Assembly (NCBI GenBank): GCA_003013855.2
Contig: PVNU02003892.1
Location: 620,001 to 684,000 of the forward strand
Length of the DNA stretch: 64,000 nucleotides
Direction of reading: 5' to 3'
Source of the DNA: Liriodendron chinense
Taxonomy: Eukaryota > Streptophyta > Magnoliopsida > Magnoliales > Magnoliaceae
Positions 47,908-58,702 of the stretch are shown in pieces. A model generated the notes under the pieces. It saw only the letters and a list, made by a program, of their open reading frames with translations. It had not been told where the DNA came from and made no database searches. How positions within the stretch are numbered: the first letter of the stretch is position 1; each line of letters begins with the position of its first letter. The position numbers and the translations under genes were made by a program.

Positions 47908-48637
47908 GGTAGGTCGATCTCCGTCTCCCTAACCGATTGTTTCTCAAATCCACGAGAAGAAATAAAAGAATAAAAAGAGGAAATTAATTCTGAATAATTG
48001 CTTTTGATAGATTGAATAATTCATAAAAAAACATAATTACCTTGCTTTAAATAATAAAGTACACCCTAAATTCATACTTAACACTAACTTGCAAAGGAAG
48101 AAAATAATCCTAATACAATTAGAAAAGAAACAGAAAAATCTGCACAAACTGTATAACACCTGTCGGGCGCCGTGTTCCATCCGATGTACGAGCAATCCAC
48201 ATATCTGATCACCACAAAATTTTATGGTTTTGCTGACATCGACGTACTCTTCAAGATGGTCGACTTAGATTCTCCATATTAGTAGTAGTGGGTCACCTGG
48301 ACCATCTCCAGTTTTAGTGGGCAGAATTCGAAACTTTCTGGACAGTTTGTACCATTTTTTATGCTACATCAATCCGTAACTCGGATTGACGTGAAACTTG
48401 TTGGGTTTTCTTGACGTCGAGCAGCTTTATGAAATGGACGGAATGGATCATCATAAATGATCAAGATGGGCCCCACAAGTTGGGTCGAAATCTAAAAACG
48501 AGAATAACAATTTCCTGTTTTGGTTGAAACTCCAAAATAGAAAATTCATTAATTTCCTCTTGTTTTTCTTCTTGTCCATCTCCCGCAGGAAAGTGCGTGA
48601 TCCACGCCCTCGATCATGGAATTCTTCCCCTACATCA
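47908..48637 (-). repeat. 3' LTR of minus-strand gag-only element
   Basis: The right edge CCCCTACATCA is followed by TTCTTCCCCACTTG, the complement of a polypurine tract. It matches 50891-51639 for most of its length but lacks the last ~17 bases at the left edge, where it abuts the inverted copy. Confidence 0.85.
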
Positions 48638-48717
48638 TTCTTCCCCACTTGAAAAAAAACTCGTCATCGAGTTTCGCTTTAGGTTAGGGCCATGAATTGC
48701 TTTTAACTTTAGAAGTT

Positions 48718-50850
48718 AATGCTTGCTGCCCTTATCTTGGAATGCTGCAATAAATTTCTCCGACTTCTTCTCCACGCCAACATGAATAATTGCAACATTT
48801 TCTGGCACATCGAAAGTTGGCCTTTTTAAGAAAGGACAATTTCCTTCACAATAAGCAATTCATCAGAAAGTTCGATAACTACAATCGACTCGATTTCCTG
48901 CATTACTGGTGTGACACTTTCTGGGATGTTTATGGATTCCGTCAAAACTGACTTCATAATATCTGTAATAACTTCAGACTCTACTTCCCTATCCTTTAAG
49001 ACTGAGGTATCGATTTCCTCCACCTCCTCAGAATTTTGAACATCCTTTGAGATGGTTGTCACGCCCCGAAAACCGGATGTGGGGTAGTCCGCGGCTTCCT
49101 ACTCTTCCGGGCGGATTGTATTATGTAGAAGCATAATTCAACAATTTAAATTAGGTGGCATCATAGGCAGAAGGTAAGATTAAACCAAACAGTGCAAGTA
49201 TATTCTGAAGTGAAGGGAAAAAAACATATATACATACAACTCAAACTACCATCGGCCACTCAGCTGGGGGCCCGATATATACATGTCCAAAAAAATATAT
49301 TATACTAAGCATGTTGTGAGAAGAATAGAACATCATAGCATTCATTGTCTCAATGAGGCATAAAACCAAACAGTTGATATGCGATATACTTCATTTCATA
49401 TATGGGCGTGAAATCAAACACTTGGCGTGCTATTGCAGTCCAACTCATCAATTTCACAATCAAGCACTAGCCTGGGTGGATGGTAATCCACTTACTTAAG
49501 CATATGTGAACTTCTGTTCACTAAGGAATTTCATCAAACACTTGATATGCACAACACATCAAATCTCATATTTTCATAAAATCGATTCAAATGGGCAATC
49601 AATCCACACATCGAAGTAAGGATGTAATTAATCAACACATACAGAACATCAATCATAAACATAAATCATTCGACACTTAACTTTGAATGGAATTCAAGAA
49701 AAATCTAATTTTCACTATTTGGAACCCTCATAGGCTGATAATAGCCAACTTAGAAGATAGTCCTCACCTGTGTGGGGGAAATCACACGCCCACGACGTCT
49801 AGAGTACGAGGAAATGAGAGGAACCTCGCTATCTAACCTAATTCCAATCAAAGATTGAAATTAGAATCAACTAGACCAAAATCAATTGCTAATTCCTGCA
49901 ATAGAGGGTATAGTTACCTGCGGTTATCACTTGGTGCCAATCAATTAAGAGGAACAACGACCTAATCGATGAATCCAAGCAAAACCTAAGCCAAAGGCCT
50001 AAGAAAATCCTAAAATTCAGATTTTGAATGGATTTGAGATGGGTTTGCCTTTTATAGGCCTAAATGACCATTTATCAGGTGAGTCACACAACTCACCCTC
50101 CAGGGTTTTGATTGAAGTTGTACGGTTCGGGGTATTGTCTTGGACATCCGATTCAAGCGAAATGTCAAGCCCAATAAGGCGAACGTAATCCCTTAGATTC
50201 GTGATCGTTGGTCTAGCAACGAACGCTCTAGATCTCTTTCGGATATTTTAGTCACCATTAAGGCTATTTTCGGAATAGGATTTCGTCGGCCTATATGATA
50301 GGTTTGTAACGGTCAAGGTTAGGCACACATGTGCCACAACGAGGTGCATTTATTTGCATCCTAAAAGGACTTATTCGTGCTAATTCAAGTCTCTACTGTT
50401 AACACTCACCCATGTACTTGAGTCAAGTACAATAAAATCTGAGGGTCGTTACAATGGTGGTGAGTTGTACTTCATCGACCTGATCCGAAGTTACATTACC
50501 TCAAAAATCTCTTTCAACATAATCCCCACGATCGTTCCCACACGCAGACTGTCGTACAATGATGTCTTCGATCTCTTTATTGCTGGATTTTAAATCGTCT
50601 AGGGTAGCCCTACGATAGGCCACCTGGGGTGCTCTATGGAATATGGGGTTATTCCGTACAGCGAGCACATGTGGTTTTTGACTGTTGCCTTGGGCTTGTG
50701 GCAGATTTAATGCCGCTACGATGTGGTCGAGGGTTGCCTATATACCTTCCAGGATCAACCAATTTTCCTATCGTGCTTCATCGAAAGTTGCCACCGTGAC
50801 ATAATCCCTTGGAGCACTATCCTTAGAATGAAGATCCAACCCTTTATTAG
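48718..50850 (-). pseudogene. Gag-like reading frame of the minus-strand element, split by solo LTR
   Basis: Reading starts near 50850 (MASNKGLDLHSKDSAPRDYV). It passes a few stops, enters the solo LTR at 50453, and continues beyond it in the same frame (49062-48826: TTISKDVQNSEEVEEID...). It is acidic and matches no domain that I can name with certainty; gag is inferred from its place after the primer-binding site. Confidence 0.5.
49057..50453. mobile_element. Solo LTR, 1397 bp, 5-bp target duplication
   Basis: It starts TGTCACGCCCCGAAAACCGG and ends GAGGGTCGTTACA, with ATGGT on both sides (49052-49056 and 50454-50458). TG...CA ends and a 5-bp duplication fit an LTR; no coding region lies inside, so I read it as a solo LTR left by recombination. 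I recall TGTCACGCCCCGAAAA starts from plant gypsy LTRs, which is weak support for gypsy. Confidence 0.8.
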
Positions 50851-50890
50851 AGGCCATCGTCCTGAGGAAGAAACCTCACTCTGATACCAA

Positions 50891-51639
50891 TGACGCAGGG
50901 AAGACGTGGTAGGTCGATCACCGTCTCCCTAACCGATTGTTTCTCGAATCCACGAGAAGAAATAAAAGAATAAAAAGAGAAAATTAATTTCGAATAATTA
51001 TTTTTAATAGATTGAATAATTCATTAAAAAAATATAATTACGTTGCTTTAAATAATAAAGTAAACTCTAAATTCGTACTTAACGTTAACTTACAAAGGAA
51101 GAAAAGAATCCTAATACAATTAGAAAAGAAACAGAAAAATGTGCACAAACTGTATAACACCTGTCGGGCGCCGTCTTCCTTCCGCTAATACGAGCAATCC
51201 ACATATCTAATTGCCAAAAAAATTTGTGGTTTTGCTGACATAACGTACCCTTTAAGATAGTCGGCTCAGATTCTCCATATCAGTAGTAGTGAGCCACATG
51301 GACAATCTCCAGTTTTAGTGGGCAAAATTCAAAACTTTCTAAATAATTCATACCATTTTGGACGCCACGATTAATCCGTAACTCGGATCGACGTGAAACT
51401 TGTTGGATTTTCTTGGCGTCGAGTAGCTCTACGAAATGGACAGAACGGATCATCATAAATGATCAAGATGGGCCCCACGAGTTAGGCCAAAATTCAAAAA
51501 GGGTAATAACAATTTCCTGTTTTGGTTGAAACTCCAAAATCGAAAATTCCTTAGTTTCCTCTTGTTTTTCTTAATATTCATCTCCCGCAGGAAGGTACGT
51601 GATTCACAACCTCGATCATGTAATTCTTTCCCTACATCA
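50891..51639 (-). repeat. 5' LTR of minus-strand gag-only element
   Basis: 749 bp, left edge TGACGCAGGGAAGAC and right edge CCCTACATCA (so TG...CA on the minus strand). The primer-binding site lies just to its left. Confidence 0.88.
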
Positions 51640-52226
51640 CAAAGGCCCACCCAATGATGTTAAGGAGACAGTCGGGCCATACTAAACCAATGGAGAAGAT
51701 TTGTTGTATGTCTCTCGTCCATTATATTGACCTTTGTATAAGGGGTCTAGATTATTTTCAGATGTACATAGACCAACTCGCAAACTCCTCCAGGGGAGTA
51801 TCTCTCCTGCTAGCCCAGTTGGAAGACATACGCCTAGGCGTTTCAACAGCAGGTCTCAGCTTCAAGTGTTAAGGCGACACACTGACCCCACCGGTGGGTT
51901 GGTGCGGGGCGCGAATTAGGTGTTACCCCGAGAACAGCTTAGTGGGTGTTACCCTAACCATGTGGGGCCCATATTGACGTATTTTTTTTTTTATATATTG
52001 ACGATGTCTATCTATTTTTTTTTACATCATTTTAGGATGTGATCCAAAACCCTAAGAAGATCCAAATCTCAGGTGCACCATACCACTAGAAACAGTGATG
52101 AGTAACCATTTAAAACGTTTGGTGGGCCACAAAAGTTTTGGATCAATCTAATCTTTATATTTTCCCTTCATCAAGACCTTATTGACATTATCAAGAGCTT
52201 GGATTGCAAATAAACACTACCAAAAC

Positions 52227-52740
52227 TAGGGTTGTAAATGGGTTAGTGGACCCGATGGGGTACCCAGACCCAACCCATTTAGACTCGATCCAGACCCGAC
52301 CCATTTGTTAAATGGTACGAATCTGGGTCCAAGAACAGACCCAGTTGCTAAATAGGTTTGGGTCTGGTTTCCTTTATATCAGGCCCGACTGGACCGGACA
52401 CGAACCCATTTAGTAAGTGGGTGGGTTTGGTCTATGTTTCAAGGGACCCGTCCAGCCCAGACCTGTCTAGACCCGGTTTTAAGCCTTGTAAAATGCTTGC
52501 ATCCTTGATCCAGACCCGGACCCATTAGACCTGACCCATTTATAAATGGGTTTGGGTGGATCTCCCTTTACCAGACCCGAACCCATTTATAAATGGGTCT
52601 AATGGGTTGACTCAGACCCGACCCGGACCCGCCCATTTACTAAAAGGGTGTGGGTCTAAATTTGTACCTAGACCCATTTAGTAAATGGGCAGATCTGCTT
52701 TTGGCTAAACCCGCCTCAAACCCGATCATTTACAGCCCTA
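52227..52740. mobile_element. Non-autonomous hAT element (ACCCGACCC-rich)
   Basis: A perfect 8-bp duplication ACCAAAAC (52219-52226 and 52741-52748) flanks ends TAGGGTTGTAAATGG and CATTTACAGCCCTA. It is the reverse-oriented relative of 23858-24362. Confidence 0.92.
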
Positions 52741-53039
52741 ACCAAAACCTTACAATGGGCTTATTGAAAATTTTAATGGTGGTGTTAGAACTAGAAAAAT
52801 GCTCGAACGCATTTTTCTGGTGTTTTGTTGTTCTGGGGTTCTAAATAATAGAAACATTAATAGACAATCACAAGCATTCACAAAAGTACACAAGAGAAGA
52901 GATATCGCAAGGCGAATTTTATTCCAGAGATCCTAAGATCTTGTACATTCCAGGCCGTGATCTGGCACAAGCCCTTAATTACATCGAATGATCGATGACC
53001 TTTGATTAAAAGGCAGGAGACTAGTCAGCAAGGACTATG

Positions 53040-53165
53040 GTCTCAGAGTTCATGGTCGTAGAGACCTGTATTTTGTGTGGTCGAATAGACCTGTGTTTTG
53101 TATGGTCGCGGAGACCTGTATTTGTATGGTCGTAGAGACCTGTATTTGTATGGTCGTGGAGACCT
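53040..53165. repeat. ~30-bp tandem repeat in the solo LTR
   Basis: Four or five copies of GGTCGTAGAGACCTGTATTT with small changes (TCGAATAGACC, TCGCGGAGACC, TCGTGGAGACC). Confidence 0.8.
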
Positions 53166-53785
53166 TGTATTTGTTGTATTTTGTTATGGACTGACCCATC
53201 TTTGTACGAATCAGATGTCTATGTCCCATGTTTTAACTGAAGATCTGGGCTGAGACCGTTAGGGCTTTTAACCGAGGGGTGCAACTCTGGGCCTGCGCCC
53301 GTCATTTGTGATGGGTGACTGCGGGAAGACCGATCTACAGTTGTATGTACCTGAGCAGCTTAACCAGCGGATGCCGTTGGAATGGGTAGGGCATCGACTG
53401 TTCTTGAAGTGTCAGTCTTTAACAAATTGTGTGTAATAGTTCAGAACTCTCTCTATATGATTTATCGTGTTAACCATAGTCACATTTGCTTAGTCCGGAC
53501 CTGAATCCGGGTTATATTATGATAGTACATGTAATGATGATACATCAGTATGATTCTAGGACACTGGCAGCCTCTTTTCAAAAAGTTACTTCGTTCATCT
53601 CGTTGGATCGGATCAGACTCTAAAAGCTTGCATTCTGCTCATTGGGTGGCCCGGATGAGTTATTTGACTGCTCCGTTGCGCCCGGAACGCTCGAAATACC
53701 CAAAATAGGCCCAAACGGGGCTCAAAAACATCATAAAATGAAGATTTAAAGGTGCTGAAATGGACGTTTAGAGTGCTGATTTTTA

Positions 53786-54170
53786 TGATCTGCTGGCCTG
53801 ATTTTACTGATGCGCTGGGGCCAGCGCGTCCAAAAATGACTGTTAAAGTGTTTGATTTTCCTGATCTGCTGGCCTATTTTTGTGATGCGCTTGGGCCAGT
53901 GCGTCCAAAAATGACTTTGTTAATATGTGTATTTTTCTGATCCGCTGGCCTAGTTTTGTGATGCGCCGGGGTCAAGTGCGTCAAAAAATGACTTATTTTA
54001 ATATGTGTATTTTTCTGATCCGCTGGCCTATTTTTGTGATGCGCTGGGGCCAGTGTGTCCTTAAAATGATTACTTTTGGAATATTGATTTATTTGATCCG
54101 CTGAAGGTATTTTTCTGACGCGCTGGGGCCAGTGCGTCCGAAAATAACTTTGTTTTGAAAATGATTGATT
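53786..54170. repeat. 76-78-bp tandem repeat in the solo LTR
   Basis: Five units begin TGAT(C/T)CGCTGGCC or close variants at about 53786, 53862, 53938, 54016 and 54094. Each contains GATGCGCTGGGGCCAGTGCG. Similar GTGCGTCCTG words occur again near 54555-54630. Confidence 0.85.
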
Positions 54171-55168
54171 TTCGTGATGCGCTACTATACTTGCGCAATT
54201 TGCAGTTATTTCATTGCCGAACCTGCTGTGGTCGGAGATGGGATTTCCCGTGAGGGATTCTGTCGATCGGAAGGGGGTTCCGGTGATCGAAAATGGGTTT
54301 CTGGCAAGGGATTCCGGCAGCTTCTCGAAATGCCCAAGGGACGCAGCTCTCTCTCTAAATTCGTTCAAATGATTCGTAGGGGAGGGGTATTTATACCCGA
54401 AGTCAGCCAATAGGAGTCCGCCATGTGTAGCGCATCGAGAAAATGGGTTGGCGCATCGAGAAAATCACTCGGCGCATCTTAAAATGCCTTAGTTTAAATG
54501 CTGATTTTCAAGGCGCACTGGCTGGAAATTCCTGATTTATTGGACGCACTGATGGTCAGTGCGTCCTGGAATTCCTGAATTATTGGATGCGATGGACGAA
54601 TTTCTTAATGCGCTGAGGGTAGTGCGTCCTGAAATTCACTTTGGAAAACTGTCTGAATTTCTTGATGCGACGACGTACTTATTTGTGATTATCTTGTAAA
54701 AATGATAGTTTGTGGGGCCTGCTTTGCGATGGATGTCGATGTACTGGCTCTATTTATTCATGATTGAACTTACCCTCCCAAATTTGGAGGGTTCTGATAA
54801 TGATGAACGGTGGGGCCCACCACTGGGTCAACTTTCCATTTTTGGTTAAGTCTTGTGTTTCTTGTGATTTTTGTCAAATTTGCTGATGCACTGGTCCTAA
54901 ATCCTGTGATGTGATGGATCGTACACTTGTAATCCCTGTTTTGAGGATCCTGACTTTTGGGACCCCAACAGGTGGGGCACTCAATCACACTGTTTCTAGT
55001 GGTATGGATCCACTTGAGATTTGGATCTTCATCATTTTTGGAACATCATCCTAAAATGGGCTGTAGAAACAGGATGGACGGCGTGGATATATAAAATATC
55101 ATCCATGTGGGCCATATGGTAGGGGTAACACCCACTAAGCTGTTCCCAGGGTAACACCTAATTCACGC

Positions 55169-55929
55169 CTGTGGGTGCGTTGCATGACTAAAAAAAAAAA
55201 GAACTCCATGGGAACATGTGGTGGGATTTGGTCATGGAAGCGGATTGCATGGAGTGCCACACACCATCCACCTCCATGGTGTGTTGATGTCACCGGTTAA
55301 AGGTTTTTTGAGCTAGGAATCCCACTTATTCATATGGGCTTGTGCATAGCATAGCATCTTACACAAATTTATTTTATCAAGAGTATACTTCATAAACACA
55401 TTTTTCTTTCTATTCCTATTCAGGTTAGGTTTTGCCTTTGAAAAACCACCCCAACTACACAAGTTTACAACAAACTTTTTATATTGGATGTGGTTCATTG
55501 ATCTTAAGTTTCAATGTTGGAGTGGTCCTACTAATCCTACAATCGTTTCCATTGTGTGAAACGTCCCACAACTTGAATGAGCGCATTCCACCGGACGTCT
55601 GCCTTTTGTTTTAATTAATCCGCATCGGTTTTATAAATGGTAGGTTTTTATTTTATAGAAGGGTTTTTAATCGAATAGAACAGACAAACAGAAAAAATCC
55701 CTTACCCTAAAAATCTTTCTCTGTAAATTGTGGGTTTGTTTTTGGGTAATCGAAGGCCGGTGTGGTCGTATTGGTGTTGTGATCTCACTGATAAAAAACG
55801 CCTGAGGGGTACAAACTATCTCGAAGAGAGTGATGTCATCAGTGCCTTGTCCCAATGATAGATTTTAATTAACCAACAGCCGATCATTGATTTGGTGTGA
55901 GATTCCAATATGATTGCTAGTAGTTTATT
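55169..55929. other. Intergenic stretch, nothing recognised
   Basis: Open frames near 55313-55855 show no recognised protein; no element ends found. Confidence 0.4.
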
Positions 55930-56360
55930 TTCTGCTTTGTTTTTCAACACCATGAGCATGGCCCACCTTGATGTCCATCCAAATTTTCATATCATTTTAA
56001 GATATGGGAGCAAATAGGAAGATGTAAATCTCATGCAGACCACACCACAGACACGATGGTTATTGACTATTAAAAACTCCTCACGGGCCACAAAGTTATG
56101 AATCAAGCTGGTATTTGTGTTTTAAAAGGTATGTGTCACCTCATCAACTGGTTGGATGGCAAACAAACATTGCCCTTAAGCCCTAAAGTGTTTCTAATGG
56201 TGGTGTCCAATCCCTACTATTTCCTATGGTGTACTCCACCGGAGATTTAGATCTGCTTCATTTTTGGGCTCATGCCTTGTAAGCTGGAAAAACGGATGGA
56301 CGGTGTGGATATACAACACATACATCAAGGTGGGGCCCACAGTCACGGCGTGACCTAACT
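55930..56360. mobile_element. Foldback MULE-like element, left end degraded
   Basis: Family words occur in both halves: CATGGCCCACCTTGATG and ACATCAAGGTGGGGCCCAC are inverted, and GGTGTACTCCACC and AGACCACACCACAGAC lie between. The outermost left end is unclear. Confidence 0.65.
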
Positions 56361-56479
56361 TGGATTTACAGGACCTGACCGAATCCCCTCCCTAGTGACT
56401 TGGAAGTCTTGTTTCCGTACAACTAGGCCACGTGTACGGTGATTGAGTCATCACCTTTTCAAAATGACGTTGAACTAGC

Positions 56480-56945
56480 CAGACTTCGCCGCGAGCCTGG
56501 AACCAGCGATGTGGGTGAGATCTGTAGGGCCACCTCTATGTATTACATAGTATATCCACCCGGTTCATCTATTTTTCCAGCTTATTTTAAGCCATGGTCC
56601 CAAAACTCTAGCAATAAAAATTTCAGGTGGACTACATCACAGGAAACAGTGGTTCTTAACCATTACAAACCTTTTGTGGGCCACAAAAATCAAGCTGGTA
56701 TTTCTTTTTTCCAGCCATCCAGGTCTGTATGACCTTGTCAACAGGTCGGATGGCCAATAAAAATTGAGGTGGACACTAGGAAGCTTTTAGTGGTAGGTGT
56801 TCAATGACCACAGTTTCCTGTAGTGTGGTCCACCTAAAATTTTTATCTACTTAAGTTCTGGGACCAGATGAACTGCGTGGATATACAATCAAGGTGGGCT
56901 CCTACGGTCAGGGTCTCACCTACCTCACTTGTTCCAGGGTGGCAG
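56480..56945. mobile_element. Foldback MULE-like element
   Basis: CGATGTGGGTGAGATCTGTAGG at the left pairs roughly with CAGGGTCTCACCTACCTCAC at the right. The inner words TCAACAGGTCGGATGG and GTTTCCTGTAGTGTGGTCC belong to the family. Confidence 0.7.
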
Positions 56946-57168
56946 CCAAGTGGCCCTCATATTGAGCGGAATCACATGAATCTAGCCCATTTATTAGGGT
57001 TCGTTGGGATGTTGTAAATAAGGCAAGCAGTAAATGATTTATTAGCTAGTTCTGGGATGGCAGCCAAGTGGCCCTTGCATTGAGCGGGATCATATGAATC
57101 TAGCACATTCATTAAGGGTTGTTTGGATGGTGGTAAATGAGGTAAGTAGTAAATGATTTACTAGCAAA
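56930..57168. repeat. 118-bp tandem duplication
   Basis: GGCAGCCAAGTGGCCCT starts at 56941 and again at 57059, and both copies continue through GAATCTAGC and GTAAATGATTTA(T/C)TAGC. Differences are scattered, so the duplication is not fresh. The start of the Harbinger-like MITE at 57115 lies within the second copy. Confidence 0.8.
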
Positions 57169-57231
57169 TCATTTACTACTTGCGTTTGGATGCTCTAATT
57201 TATTAGTAAATTATTTACTACCTATAAATGA

Positions 57232-57782
57232 TGTTGGAAAACCTGTGGAAGCGAGAAAGAAACTAGGCAAATCACAATGACAATCAACTAAGCAAATTCA
57301 ACACACAAAAGAAAAATAATCCGAATTTTAAGTGGAAAAACCCTCCCAAGAAAAAATTATGGCATGAAGCAACAAATCCATTATGAATCAAAAGTTACAA
57401 GAGATGAAGTAGAACTTACCCAGATCTATGCCCTACAAGAAAAACCTAAGCTAACCCAAGCTCTTTTTCTCACCCTAAAACTCTCTCAACCCCTTGAACA
57501 CATCTAGGACTCCTACTCCTTGTGTTCCCGGTCCCTTCGGTAATTACCCTAATCTCACATTACACCTATTTAAATAGCATAAAATCAAAATTAGAAACAA
57601 ACTGCGCAAAATTGAGCAAACCGACCTAAAAGTGCGCAAGCTGTCAGGCACCCGACCCGATAGTTCAAGCGACCAAACTCAGTCAAATCTGTCGAGAGAG
57701 TAACTAGTTTCGTTCGAAGAGTTCCGGGCGCCCAAGCCAAGCTCGTCGGATGACTGATAGCTCCCGATCTTCATATCCAACA
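57232..57782. mobile_element. Probable solo LTR
   Basis: It begins TGTTGGAAAACCTG and ends TATCCAACA, so TG...CA on either strand. The inside lacks coding domains and contains CCGGGCGCCC near 57723. Flanking 5-mers (AATGA and ATGTT) do not match, so the boundaries or the one-step origin are uncertain. Confidence 0.5.
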
Positions 57783-58047
57783 ATGTTTAGATATTAACCG
57801 ACTCTTCTTGATTAGTTTTGGGCAACCGAGCCATAACCCGTCGGTCGGTCGAAACCCCCTTATGCTAAGATTAAACACACCTCCAACAAATAATTTATTA
57901 GCAAAGGCCCCTTCTCATTTACTAGAAAAAAAAAATCTCAAATTTCATTTAAGAGAAGGTGACGATAATAGTTTTTTTTTAATTTTTCGGAAAGCTTATA
58001 AACCCAATTTCATTTACGGGCTATTTAAGTTATTCCATTGTTACTAC
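57783..58047. other. Spacer before the tandem LTR array, nothing recognised
   Basis: It contains AATAATTTATTAGCAAA and a CATTTACTAG word that could be the remaining inside of the split MITE. Confidence 0.35.
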
Positions 58048-58646
58048 TGTTGGAAAACGGACGTCTCAAATCAATTACACAAAGGCCATTGGCCGGTCGA
58101 TCGGTGGGGGTGTCCGACCGGTCCGCCACAGTGGAGGCCCAGGCAGCAACGCTGCTGTGTAGTTTTTTGCCCATCCAACCGATCGGCCGACTGGCCGGTA
58201 GGGGTGTCCGACTGGTCGGCAGTCTCCTTGTACAACACGGTTTGTTGCGCGGTTTGCGCGTAAGAGATTTCTAAATCCGTTTTTCTTTCTATTTAAGGTG
58301 TAGATACGGGATTATAGGGTTAAAGGGTTGCAAAGGGGATTGAGGGAGCTCCTAGGTGAGAGAAGGAAATTGGAGAACAGGGTTTTCTTCTTGGGTAAGC
58401 TTAGGATTTCTCTTGTGGGCTTGAGTTTTGGGTCTTGGGTTCCATCTCTTGTAACTTCTGATATTATAGTGGATTGGTATCGCTTTGTGCCGTGGTTTTT
58501 TACCCGTGAGGGGTTTTTCCACGTTAAAATTGGATTATCTAAGAGTGGGTGATTGCATGCATTGTGATTGCATTGTGTAGCTTGTTTGATTGAATTTGCT
58601 GTTTGTGTTCGGCTTTGCTTCCGCTGCTGGCCCTTCTATCCCAACA
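58048..58646 (+). repeat. LTR 1 of tandem gag-protease element
   Basis: 599 bp, TGTTGGAAAACGG to TATCCCAACA, followed by the primer-binding site TGGTATCAAAGC at 58649. It contains a variable block of GACCGG(T/C)CGG words at about 58100-58225. Confidence 0.92.
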
Positions 58647-58702
58647 ACTGGTATCAAAGCGATCGTTAGGGTGTAGCAGAAATTTGAATCTAAGACAAGA
58701 GC

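Larger units (their letters stand above)
47908..51639 (-). mobile_element. Non-autonomous LTR element with gag-like region only
   Basis: On the minus strand the order is LTR (51639-50891), primer-binding site TTGGTATCAGAG directly after it (complement of 50880-50890), an internal part, a purine tract and LTR (48637-47908). The internal part without the nested solo LTR is only about 0.85 kb and encodes a short gag-like product. No protease, integrase or reverse transcriptase was seen. It must have depended on another element's enzymes. Confidence 0.8.
52783..54970. mobile_element. Solo LTR of about 2.2 kb
   Basis: It starts TGTTAGAACTAG and ends GACCCCAACA, with GGTGG on both sides (52778-52782 and 54971-54975). 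It contains two repeat blocks (about 53040-53165 and 53786-54170) but no retrotransposon domain. The host foldback element resumes exactly after it (GGCACTCAATCACACTGTTTC). Confidence 0.8.
51905..55168. mobile_element. Foldback MULE-like element split by hAT and solo LTR
   Basis: The left end GGGCGCGAATTAGGTGTTACC and the right end complement (GGTAACACCTAATTCACGCC) are inverted over about 60 bp. Flanks GTTGGTGCG and GTGGGTGCG agree in eight of nine bases. The hAT at 52227-52740 and solo LTR at 52783-54970 sit inside; removing both leaves a ~560-bp foldback copy. Confidence 0.85.

Noticed and set aside
53874..54410. 178-codon minus-strand open frame
   Set aside because: It follows the 76-78-bp tandem repeats of the solo LTR and shows no recognisable domain.
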